The notes under the pieces are model-generated. The model was not told the origin of the DNA and did not search any database. It worked only from the letters and a program-made list of their open reading frames with translations. Below are positions 1-8,000 of a stretch of 9,119 nt of DNA, one piece after another. This stretch comes from Candidatus Woesearchaeota archaeon (GTDB lineage: Archaea > Nanobdellota > Nanobdellia > Woesearchaeales > UBA11576), in the NCBI GenBank assembly GCA_030591125.1, contig JAUVBP010000037.1:1-9119 (forward strand), given 5' to 3'. A program made the position numbers and the translations under genes. Positions within the stretch are counted from its first letter, which is position 1. The number at the start of each line of letters is the position of its first letter.

Positions 1-1449
1 AAGCATCAAGGTAGATACCGGAGCGAAGTTGCTCACATTGACATCATCACAGAACATGATGGAGTCTCCATCATCGGAACCGACAGTCAGACAGACAGTA
101 TAGATGCCTTCTGTGCTAAAGATCCAGCTGGCGTCAGCAGTGTCTGCATCAACAACACCATCACCATCAAAATCCCAACCATATGAGGTTATATCGTCAT
201 AGGAGGTAGACTCATCAGTGAAATCGACTGTGTCTCCCTCTCTCGGGTCGACAGGTGCGAAGCTGAAACCAGCGACAGGCAGAGTATCATTGACTGTAAC
301 AATGACATCATCTGACGCGCAGTTATCCTCATCACAGACAGTGAGAATCGCTGTGTAGGTGCCGTCCTGAGCATAAGTATTGTCAGCAGCAGCACCTGAA
401 GCGGTGTTTCCGTCACCGAAATCCCACTGATAACTCTGAATAGTGTCTCCTCCGCAAGCGATCGAAGCTGTTCCTGAGAACTGTGTAAGAATTCCCTCTT
501 CAGTGCTCATATCTTCACCAGCATCGACAGTAGGCGCTACATCAGCGACAACGATATCGAGTGTCGTGCTTGCAGTATCACCATCAGCATCAGTCACAGT
601 GACAGATACTGTATAAGTGCCCTGATCAGGGAACTGGTGATCGACTGAAGCGGATGTCGTTGTGGCAGTAGTACCATCACCGAAATCCCAATCATAAGAA
701 GTTATAGCATCAACAGAATCGACAGCAGCTGTAAGCGTGAACACATCACACTCATCTGCTCCTGCGCCGACAGCAAGTGTCACAGCAGGTCCAAGGTCTG
801 TGATGTCTACCCACCAAGCATTGACATCAACACCACCATTTCCATCCCTAACAAAAACAGATACGGTGAAGCGCTGGGTCATACCATCAGCATTAGCGGA
901 AAAATCAAAAGATGAGGTTGTAGCTCCAGATACTGTAATACCATCAACCTGCCATCCATAAGTCAAGGAGTCACCATCATTATCGTGAGCGGTCACGGCA
1001 AGGGTCACGGTGGCGTCCTCATCCATAGCATGCGGGGTTGTAGGGCTGAAAGTATCTATCACAGGAGCCTGATTCAGTCCATCAAAGTGTATGGTCTTGA
1101 TGTCAGAGCTCTTGAGCTGCCGTGAGATGTCGCGGCATTCAGCCTTATAATTGTGGGTGCCCTCTGTGATGTGCACAACAGTCTTGACGGCAACGCATGT
1201 TGACATGCTTCCGCAATCCTTTGTGCTTATGAGGTTCCCATCCTCGAAGATCTTGATGTTCTTCATCCCTGCATTGGCCAGTGTGTCTACTGCGACAACA
1301 GTCAATACAGCGACGCTTGTTGTGTCCTGCGTGTTAGCCGCAAGACTGCATGTCGGCTTGTTATCAGGCAAAGCAAATGCTTCGGCTGCGAACAGTGCTG
1401 TAAAAAGCAAGACCAACACGACAATTGTTTTCATATTTTTTCCGCTCAT
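1..1449 (-). CDS. Secreted multi-domain PKD/Ig-like surface protein, C-terminus beyond the window
   Basis: The frame is open from the start at 1449 to the window edge (483 codons, no stop), so the gene is partial at its 3' end. Residues 1-26 form a signal peptide with a hydrophobic core (VVLVLLFTALF) and an AFA cleavage site before LPDNKP. Residues 33-120 look like an Ig-like beta domain with four cysteines (34, 79, 85, 105). Residues 127-217 resemble a further PKD/cadherin-like repeat. Three clear PKD domains follow at about 221-303, 305-388 and 389-474, with the hallmark WDFGDG at 254-259 and 342-347, and WDFDGDG at 425-431, which also gives a D-x-D-x-D-G-x-x-D calcium-type loop (426-434). 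Another domain begins at NFAPVS. PKD domains are extracellular beta sandwiches used in adhesion and surface layers. Start 1449 is chosen because GGGG lies 9 nt upstream, the same spacing as in the next gene; the in-frame ATG at 1434 is the alternative. The PKD call is firm; the ligand is unknown. Confidence 0.9.
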   Translation of the reverse strand, partial: MSGKNMKTIVVLVLLFTALFAAEAFALPDNKPTCSLAANTQDTTSVAVLTVVAVDTLANAGMKNIKIFEDGNLISTKDCGSMSTCVAVKTVVHITEGTHNYKAECRDISRQLKSSDIKTIHFDGLNQAPVIDTFSPTTPHAMDEDATVTLAVTAHDNDGDSLTYGWQVDGITVSGATTSSFDFSANADGMTQRFTVSVFVRDGNGGVDVNAWWVDITDLGPAVTLAVGAGADECDVFTLTAAVDSVDAITSYDWDFGDGTTATTTSASVDHQFPDQGTYTVSVTVTDADGDTASTTLDIVVADVAPTVDAGEDMSTEEGILTQFSGTASIACGGDTIQSYQWDFGDGNTASGAAADNTYAQDGTYTAILTVCDEDNCASDDVIVTVNDTLPVAGFSFAPVDPREGDTVDFTDESTSYDDITSYGWDFDGDGVVDADTADASWIFSTEGIYTVCLTVGSDDGDSIMFCDDVNVSNFAPVSTLML

Positions 1450-1456
1450 GTTTCAT

Positions 1457-1463
1457 AACCCCT
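1457..1463 (-). promoter_or_regulatory. Ribosome binding site of the PKD protein gene
   Basis: On the minus strand AGGGGTT precedes the ATG at 1449, with GGGG nine bases from the start codon. The neighbouring large gene has GAGGGG at the same GGGG-to-ATG spacing, which supports 1449 over the ATG at 1434, where only a weak GGA lies upstream. An out-of-frame ATG at 1456 lies between this site and the start and leads only into a short shadow frame. Confidence 0.55.
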
Positions 1464-1477
1464 GAATTTTGAATATC

Positions 1478-1503
1478 ATGTTTTGTGTATATGTTTTGTG
1501 TAT
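1478..1503. repeat. Perfect tandem 13-bp repeat upstream of the PKD protein gene
   Basis: Two identical head-to-tail copies of ATGTTTTGTGTAT (1478-1490 and 1491-1503; ATACACAAAACAT on the coding strand). They fill most of the 78-bp gap between the stop of the barrel-like gene and the PKD gene start. They lie 29 to 54 bp upstream of the PKD start codon, where a TATA box, operator or leader element would be expected. The ATATAC at the copy junctions could serve as a weak TATA box. Function is not known. Confidence 0.8.
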
Positions 1504-1506
1504 ATT

Positions 1507-1527
1507 GTATAATAATAAAAAAATCAT
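1507..1527 (-). terminator. Oligo-T archaeal-type terminator after the barrel-like gene
   Basis: Immediately after the TAA at 1528-1530 the transcript would read through a run of seven U (template A-run 1517-1523), then AUUAUUAUAC. There is no GC-rich stem, which fits archaeal oligo-T termination. It may be only partly efficient, leaving the PKD gene partly co-transcribed. Confidence 0.5.
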
Positions 1528-4500
1528 TTATTTTAATCTGTAGACCAATGCAGCTCTGGCCTCCCATCTCCTTCTCTGGGAAGGTTTCTCGACAGTTGTC
1601 TCGGCGTTGATCCTTGCGCTAAAGTTGCCAGGCAGAGGGACATAACCAGTCAGTCCGAATGCTGAATTATCAGGCCGGTCAAAGTCCAGATCAGTACTCG
1701 CGCTTACACCAAGAGGTCCGACAGTCGTCTGAGCGACATAACCTGCAGTAGCTTCAAGATGTGCATTGTCTTTCCTAGGCATCTGAAGACTTGCATCAAC
1801 GATGAAACCATCGGATGTCGCTATCAGATTGTCAAGCAGATTAGATTTGTAACGCTCTTTCAGCTTATCATCCATAGGACTTTCAATATTCATCTGGTTG
1901 ACAGCGTCTACATAAGATACAAACTTCTGGAAGTCACCATCAGTCGAGAAATATGCACCTATATCTGCCATGTCCTCATACGCAGATACATTAGCACCCA
2001 TTATGAGACCCTGTTTCTGGACCATGCCTGTCAGGTTACCGCCGACATGCATAGCGTTTTCTTCGAATTCACTATTGTGCCACTTTCCGACCCATCCCGG
2101 CTCAAGCCTGATAGCAATGCCTTCTGCATCATAGTTGAGACGGAGTCTCAATCCACCAGTCATACCATGAGGGTTCCTGCCGAATGAATCAGTATCTGAA
2201 GTGTTGCTTGTGCTTCCTGGAGTTGTCTCCTGCATAGGATCCATGCCTTCGATATTGATATCACTCACAGTGTCACCTATCGTGGTCTCTGTATCGACAG
2301 TCGTCCTTCCGGAGATCTCTGACATCCTGTAAGCCGCCATTGCGTTACCGCCGACAGTCCAGTTATCGCCTTTCTTGACAAGACCGAGATTTGCTGCTAT
2401 CATGTTAGTGACAGCGTCTGCAACAGTCTTTGTATCGATAGAAGTGTCTGAACTTGAAGTTGTAGAGACATCCACTGAAGGAGGTCCTGCAGTGTAAGAT
2501 GAGTCAACGACATCTGTGTGGTTCTCTGTATGGCCTGTGATTGTCTCATTATACGTATCACGACCAAAACCGACAGCAAGGTCGATTATCCAATCATCAT
2601 CTCCAAGACGGAGCTGGCTTTCCAGAGCAAGCATGCCTGTAAGAAGATCATCATTGTTCCTTGAACTCTCGCTTGAAGTCGTGCTTGAGTTCTCTGTCTG
2701 AGTCCCGCCATCAACATCCCTCGTCACTGAATCTGAAGTTGTAGTCTCAGGATAATCAGTGCTCTTGCCTTTCCACTGGCCGCCGTAAGACAATCTCCAA
2801 GTGGTTGATTTTGTTCCAAGTCCTAAGATAACGCCACCGTAAGGCTGGTCGACCCTTCCTACACTAGTGTTGCCTGACCCTTCACCTATATCCTGTACAG
2901 GCCTGAAATCATTTGCACCGTCGAGGTAAGCTTCAAGATGGAATGGGTCGTCTGCTTCAGCTCCGTTCGCGAACCTGAGCCTCAAGTGACCGCCGAGCTT
3001 TCCATTCTGTATTCCCGGCAGATCAGCATCAAGACCTACATCAACCATGCTGAGTTCTGCACGGTTGAGTTCTGACTTTATGTAAGCTTCAATTGCAGGA
3101 GCAAGTGCATCAAGTGCTGCTCCGACCTCGTCAACATTATCAGCACACTTTGTCTTAAGTGCTTCGTATGCCTCAGTTGTAGATGTCCTGATAGTCTCAG
3201 CATCTCCATGATCATCCATGCTTGACTGCATGTCTGACTGGATACCTTCGATATCCTTACCAACCATGACATCACTGCACATGTACTCGTCAAGAGCCTT
3301 GCCGAGTCTTGTCCTTGCTTTTGTTATCCTTACAGTGCTTACTTCACACCTATCAGCAAGAGAATCATAAGCAGAATCTGCTGTAGCCCTTATACCGTCG
3401 GTAGGCTCTTCAGCATCCATGCTTACACCTGCAGCATCCTTGATTCCTTTCAATTCTGCCTTAAGCCTTGGTCCTTTGCATCCGTAATTATTAATCAATT
3501 TTGAAAGTGTAGCATTCTGTTCAGTAAGTATACCTGCCAGAAGCGGCTGGTCACCACACTCGTCCTGCAACTCTGCGACACGGGTGTCGAGATATTGCCT
3601 GATATCTGAAGGTTCTTCACCTGCAGTCTTCATGGCTTTCACCCTGTCAGACATCTCGCCCAATTTCTTATCGAACCTGACATCACTGCAGGCATATCCT
3701 GCCATATTAGTATCATGCGCAGCACGGGAAGCGTTTATCATACCTTCCTGCCCGTCACACTGCTCTGTCAAAGAATCATAGCTGGCATCAGCAGCGTCAG
3801 CGATGACTGACTCATCTTCGCCAGCATCCATCCTCTGCTTTGATGCTTTCTTTATCTCTGTGAACTGTCCTCTTAGTGCCTGCGGTGAGCAAGGATCTTC
3901 TGCAACATCAAGTACAGTTGCAGCTCTCGCCTCAGTCGCATCATCTACACCATCAAGATCAGGTGCAGGGATCGCTGCAGAATCATCAATACTAGGATTG
4001 TCAACCTGTGGCTGTGCACGAATCCTATCACGTGACTGTGTAGGTGCTGCTCCATAAGCAACTTCGATACCTGCCATAAATACAGATTTCGGAAGGGTGT
4101 AATAACCATTTTTGCTCTGTTTATCAGCAACCAGCATACCCATCATAACTTCGAATGCGGCCTGTTTTGCCCCAGGGTCTGCATTTGCAAAAGTCTGGTT
4201 AGGGCGGAACCCGTTCGGGTCATTTCCGAATACCAACTGCGCAAGAGACTCTTCAAGAGTGTCATACGACGCTATAATTATGTTATCTTTAATCAGCTTA
4301 TCGACAAGAAGAAGGTTCTCATCCCTGGCACCAGCATAGGCAGATTCTTCATCCAAGCAGGGGAGCTTGTGTAGAATCCTCTGTAGTTCGTTGTTCTCAG
4401 AGTGGGATAGGCCTACAAATTGGTCATTAGGATGCTCGTTCTTGTAGCTCTGTCGGTTTTCAACCTCTCTAGCAAGCTGACGTACATCCTCAGGATTGGT

Positions 4501-4692
4501 CTGCTCACAAGAAGCCTCAGCAGTGCCTGAAGCAAGTGTTGCAACAAGTGCAGCAGTAGCAGTAGCAGCACCAATGCCTACTTTCTTAAGAACAGAACGG
4601 CTTTTATAAGCCTCTGAATTGTTGTCAACGCCGTTTAAAGCGCTTTTAGAGCTGTCCAAAACTCTTTCTGCCAAATTTGAGCCTTTCTTCAT
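1528..4692 (-). CDS. Exported protein: Cys-paired N-domain, four C-x43-C helical repeats, beta-barrel-like C-terminal half
   Basis: A protein of 1054 residues with no family I recognise. Residues 1-61 carry an unusually long polar n-region, then SRSVLKK and a hydrophobic stretch (about 39-59) ending in an AEA cleavage motif, so it is exported. Residues 62-215 are mainly helical, with a Cys pair (62, 112). Residues 216-267 are an acidic linker. Residues 268-539 hold four tandem helical repeats with Cys at 268/312, 335/379, 405/449 and 472/516, each exactly 44 apart. Residues 545-1054 contain no cysteine and show alternating amphipathic strands such as WRLSYGGQW, WIIDLAVGFG, GGLRLRLNY and RRWEARAALVYRLK. 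Long Ser/Thr-rich loops (about 643-683, 712-756, 795-842) contrast with tight turns near 971-976, 1004-1009 and 1035-1040. At least eleven N-x-S/T sequons are present. All ten cysteines form apparent pairs, fitting disulfides outside the cytoplasm. ATG 4692 has GAGGGG upstream. Export is strongly supported; the barrel is inference, and a beta-sandwich adhesin is the alternative. Confidence 0.9.
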   Translation of the reverse strand: MKKGSNLAERVLDSSKSALNGVDNNSEAYKSRSVLKKVGIGAATATAALVATLASGTAEASCEQTNPEDVRQLAREVENRQSYKNEHPNDQFVGLSHSENNELQRILHKLPCLDEESAYAGARDENLLLVDKLIKDNIIIASYDTLEESLAQLVFGNDPNGFRPNQTFANADPGAKQAAFEVMMGMLVADKQSKNGYYTLPKSVFMAGIEVAYGAAPTQSRDRIRAQPQVDNPSIDDSAAIPAPDLDGVDDATEARAATVLDVAEDPCSPQALRGQFTEIKKASKQRMDAGEDESVIADAADASYDSLTEQCDGQEGMINASRAAHDTNMAGYACSDVRFDKKLGEMSDRVKAMKTAGEEPSDIRQYLDTRVAELQDECGDQPLLAGILTEQNATLSKLINNYGCKGPRLKAELKGIKDAAGVSMDAEEPTDGIRATADSAYDSLADRCEVSTVRITKARTRLGKALDEYMCSDVMVGKDIEGIQSDMQSSMDDHGDAETIRTSTTEAYEALKTKCADNVDEVGAALDALAPAIEAYIKSELNRAELSMVDVGLDADLPGIQNGKLGGHLRLRFANGAEADDPFHLEAYLDGANDFRPVQDIGEGSGNTSVGRVDQPYGGVILGLGTKSTTWRLSYGGQWKGKSTDYPETTTSDSVTRDVDGGTQTENSSTTSSESSRNNDDLLTGMLALESQLRLGDDDWIIDLAVGFGRDTYNETITGHTENHTDVVDSSYTAGPPSVDVSTTSSSDTSIDTKTVADAVTNMIAANLGLVKKGDNWTVGGNAMAAYRMSEISGRTTVDTETTIGDTVSDINIEGMDPMQETTPGSTSNTSDTDSFGRNPHGMTGGLRLRLNYDAEGIAIRLEPGWVGKWHNSEFEENAMHVGGNLTGMVQKQGLIMGANVSAYEDMADIGAYFSTDGDFQKFVSYVDAVNQMNIESPMDDKLKERYKSNLLDNLIATSDGFIVDASLQMPRKDNAHLEATAGYVAQTTVGPLGVSASTDLDFDRPDNSAFGLTGYVPLPGNFSARINAETTVEKPSQRRRWEARAALVYRLK

Positions 4693-4701
4693 TTTATTTG
4701 T

Positions 4702-4707
4702 CCCCTC
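4702..4707 (-). promoter_or_regulatory. Ribosome binding site of the barrel-like gene
   Basis: TTGAGGGG on the minus strand, with GAGGGG nine bases from the ATG at 4692. The same TTGAGGGG octamer precedes the 32-codon upstream ORF at 8969. This marks a recurring translation signal in the locus. Confidence 0.65.
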
Positions 4708-4805
4708 AAGTGATTATGATGTATTTTCATCTAGTATGCACTAAAATCGTCACCCTTTTACTGTCTAAACCACCCTGAAAATCTATAACTACTGTGCAGT
4801 GCTCG

Positions 4806-4820
4806 TATTTAAACCTTTCG
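4806..4820 (-). promoter_or_regulatory. Archaeal BRE/TATA promoter of the barrel-like gene
   Basis: On the minus strand CGAAAGG (4814-4820) joins TTTAAATA (4806-4813), a textbook archaeal BRE plus TATA box. A start of transcription about 26 nt beyond the TATA centre would fall near 4783, giving a leader of about 90 nt. A small inverted repeat, ACTG-TG-CAGT (4791-4800), sits between the TATA box and the expected start and could be an operator. Confidence 0.8.
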
Positions 4821-4828
4821 GGTTACAG

Positions 4829-4860
4829 TATCTATAGAGTAGTAACAGGTTTTCTTACGA
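4829..4860 (-). promoter_or_regulatory. Upstream promoter module shared with the 1260-codon gene
   Basis: Reading leftward: TCGTAAG (4854-4860), seven bases, then GTTACTACTCTATAGATA (4829-4846), with ATAGATA ending 15 nt before TTTAAATA. The promoter of the 1260-codon gene has TCGTAAG, GTAACCACTAATAGATA and the same 15-nt gap. In this copy GTTAC at 4842-4846 (minus strand) and GTAAC at 4822-4826 also form an imperfect dyad around CTATAG. It is probably an activator or repressor site. Confidence 0.6.
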
Positions 4861-5035
4861 GCTGTAGACAACAGGCACTGAGGAGCAAAAATGCAAAAAC
4901 CAGGATACGAATGATTAGGAGTTACGGAAAACCACCTACTTACACGCATCGCCCAAAATCTCAACAGCACAACATATGTCTGGAGCGCTTAAAAAGGTTG
5001 CTTGTCAGGATTTTGGTTTTAACGGGTAGGGAGAA

Positions 5036-5085
5036 TGAGAGAAGAATAAATAAAAATAGAAAAATAAGTTTAAAAAATAAAAATA
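5036..5085 (-). terminator. Multiple oligo-T tracts after the 1260-codon gene
   Basis: After the TAA at 5086-5088 the minus strand reads TTTTTATTTTTT, then further T5 runs (template A-runs 5079-5083, 5072-5077, 5060-5064, 5052-5056). Several consecutive T tracts without a stem are typical of archaeal termination. They suggest a real transcript end, so the next gene needs its own promoter, which is present. Confidence 0.65.
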
Positions 5086-8000
5086 TTAATTCCAGCCCCT
5101 GGGACCACCATTGTAGCCTAAGCTCGTAGCAGGAACTGCATTCGGGTTCTGACGCCTTTGCGTCTTTGCCCTATATGCCTTCCTTGACTTTGCCTTTTTT
5201 GCCTGTGAAGGTACAACTGGAAGAGCGGGTAGTATGATCTGTGCCCCTTCATGCTGTGCCTGAAGCTCATTGACATCCTTTCTCAAAGGTGAGTTCTCCT
5301 GGATAGCAAGAAGCTCTTCAGCAGTAACCACTTTCTGCTCAAGTTGTGAGACTGTCATGGAACCTGCATTCTTCTTGCAAAGCTCAGCACCATACATCTC
5401 GCAGTATGCCTGTGCGGCTTCTGCATAATCCTCAAGAACTTTGAATGCAGTGACCATTCCGTCGAATTCGACGCCGACCTGAGCGTACTGCTTCTTCAGC
5501 TGATCCTTCAGCTCAGACGGTATGTTGTACTTTGCCAACATCTCATCTGCAAGCACATTTGCTTTCTCTTGAAGCATAGGCTTGACCCATTTATCAGCAG
5601 CAAAGTATCCGCCGACCGCGACTCCTGTCGCACCAAGCACTGCAGCTGCAGTCACGTATATTGCAACACGTCCTCTGCTCACACCATCACGTGTTGGTGC
5701 AGGTATATTTGCAGGATTAGATGCGGCTGCAGCCTCTGACTCTCTGACTGGCTCCCCAGGTATATCGACAGGCGTGAGCGGTGTCCTGCTCTCTTCTTCT
5801 CTTTGAGCAGCCTCGATATCCCGCTCAATATCATCTCTCACTTCAGTATCATTCCTTTCTGACATTTTCTGACCTCCTACAGTCAAATCATTATCGTAAT
5901 TTTCATTGCTCTGGACCGGCTCCCGTGCAGGCTTAGGTATAGGTTCCTGTACAATAGGTTCCTGTGCATGTGCTGCACCCTGTTCCTGAACTGTGAGCGC
6001 ATCAGGATCTATCTTGAAATCATCAAGATCCAACTCTATCTCCTCTTCTGAATCGTCACCCTCTTTTTCAGGTGAAAGAACACCAGCATCAACATGTGAT
6101 TCCGCTACCCGTGTCTCGGTAGAGCGCGGATCAGCAGGCTTTTCAGCAGGCTTTTCAGCCGTTTCCTTAACCCCTGTGCTATTAGAGGTAGTTTCTCCTT
6201 CATAAACATTGCGGTCTGGACCATCATCATCCTTAAGGCAATCATAATCCGTCAGGAATCTCTGAGCCACAACACCTATCTTGTTCCAATCACCATCAGC
6301 ATCACATTCCTCAGCTATCTTACGCAGATAAGTACGTATGCGAGAAGGATCTTTCAGACCATAAGCAATTTTAGCTATACTTCTGACAATCCCTGGCGCG
6401 TACTCAGGATTGGATGCCACCACACCTGCAAGAAGCCTTGCGACAAGCGGCTTGTACTCGCCATGTTCCGCAAGAAAATCTGGTGCACCGACCAAGATCT
6501 TATCGCCCCCTTGCACATACATCTGGACACAGACTTTAGCCAGCACTCTCATCTCGTCGGAGAGAGGTTTTTCCTGTGCAAGGAATTGAGGGATCTGAAC
6601 CGTAAAAAGCTTTGTTGCAGCCTCAAGATATCCTTTACCTGCAGGCTCTTCAGCCATCACACCCACAAGACCGAAATAGTCATCCATCTCCTCATCACTA
6701 TCAAGAGATGTGACTGCTATCGATACTGCCTTGCGTATACCTTCCTGCTCAAGAGGATCGCATCGCGACAGAAGCTTGACATAAGTCTCTTTCTGCATGC
6801 CCGTTAGCTTGCCTGGAAGATCCCCCTCGACAACTTCATCAAGAGAAGGTCTGCGTGGAAGAGGTGGAGGTGCTTGAGGCAGCATGTCTGCCTCTGGTGC
6901 CTTTTCAGACTCACTCTGAAGTTCCGCCTCTAGCTCATCTAATTGTCTATCATAGTCAACAGGCTCCGACTCCGAAGATGTGACCTCATCAACAGGTACC
7001 ACTCTCTCCTCTGTAGCTATCCTGCTTTCAGCAGACCCTTCACCAAGACCATCATGTTCATCGAATAGCGAGGGAGTATCCTCTTCCGCTGTGCCTGGCA
7101 ACCTATCATACTTCCTGGTCTGAACCTCATGGACTGCGGCAGCATCCTGCTCGTCGAGAACTACACCATGTACTGCCCCTATAGACTCATCCCCTGAAAG
7201 GTCACCGACAATAGCATCATCAGGAATATGTTCAGGCTCACCGACAATAGCATCATCAGGAAGCTCATCACAAGCAGTAGCATCAGCACATCCTATCTCA
7301 TCAGCAGCCTTCACTGGCTTCAAGAACTTAGGATCGATCTCAAGCTCATGTACCTCACCAACGTACACTGCAGTATCATTCTCCTGAGCAGTGTTCAGGC
7401 GTTTGGTCGCATCCTCTCCAAGACATGCGACAAGATCATGAATATTGTTGAACCTTCGTATAGTTCCAGCAGCATCTTCTTCCATGAGCTCATCCATATA
7501 ATCAAGATGATCCACAATATCATATACTGCCCATATAGGATCAGCACCATCACTACGCGTCGTATGGAGAGTAGTGATGATATCATAGAGGTTCTCCACA
7601 TCACTGATACCCTCTTCACCGACGACCTGTGTACCGAGAACTATCCTGTCAAATCCTCCGATCTCAGCAGAACGGTCATTCAACCATGCTGAGAATCCAG
7701 GATCCTTGACGGCAGTGCCTATATCAGCATCAGCAATATATACATCAAAACCTATAAGACGCGTATCCAACTGCTCACGTAAAATTTTAATGTAATCAGT
7801 TTTATCATCAATTTTATCAACAGAACCATCAGTAGCGCAGCCGCACAAGAGCGCTTTCTTCTGTTCGATACTTATAGGGTCTATCTTTGTGGTCGGGTAT
7901 CTTGCAAATGGATCCTTGCTTTCAGTCGGAGCGACAGGCCCGCGGCCTTCATCGACAGGAACATCAGATCCCATATCGATCACAGGATCCACAGGTGCAG

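Larger units (their letters stand above)
4693..5085. other. 393-bp intergenic region between the two large genes
   Basis: Read leftward it holds, in order: T-rich termination tracts of the 1260-codon gene (about 5036-5085); about 175 bp with no feature I can support (4861-5035); an upstream promoter element (4829-4860); a BRE/TATA promoter (4806-4820); and a leader of roughly 90 nt ending in the ribosome binding site. I found no convincing tRNA, box C/D RNA or protein gene here. A CGCTTAAAAAGG stretch (4985-4996) resembles a weak TATA on either strand but has no purine-rich BRE. Confidence 0.7.

Noticed and set aside
1432..1434. ATG at 1434 (MKTIVV) as start of the PKD gene
   Set aside because: It would also give a good signal peptide, but the ATG at 1449 has the better ribosome site at the same spacing as the adjacent gene. 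It remains a possible alternative.
1364..1567. Minus-strand 67-codon frame overlapping the PKD gene start
   Set aside because: It spans the stop of one gene, the terminator and repeat region, and the signal-peptide coding region of the next in another frame. Its composition follows the AT-rich gap.
4880..4914. Plus-strand seven-codon ORF (ATG 4891) after GAGGAG
   Set aside because: A good ribosome-site-like hexamer lies five bases before the ATG, but the frame is only seven codons and no plus-strand promoter is visible.
4861..5035. Possible tRNA or box C/D RNA in the intergenic region
   Set aside because: An ATGATTA resembling a C box occurs near 4910, but I found no proper D box pair, cloverleaf or T-loop consensus.
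4794..5129. Plus-strand 111-codon frame across the intergenic region
   Set aside because: It starts at a GTG without a ribosome site, crosses the gene 2 promoter and the T-rich terminator (hence its Lys/Asn-rich end), and overlaps the 3' end of the 1260-codon gene. Nothing in its composition looks like a protein.
6855..6880. SH3-ligand-like PPPLPRRP motif in the membrane protein
   Set aside because: The match is clear (about residues 667-674), but proline-rich linkers give it by chance and no SH3 partner is present here.
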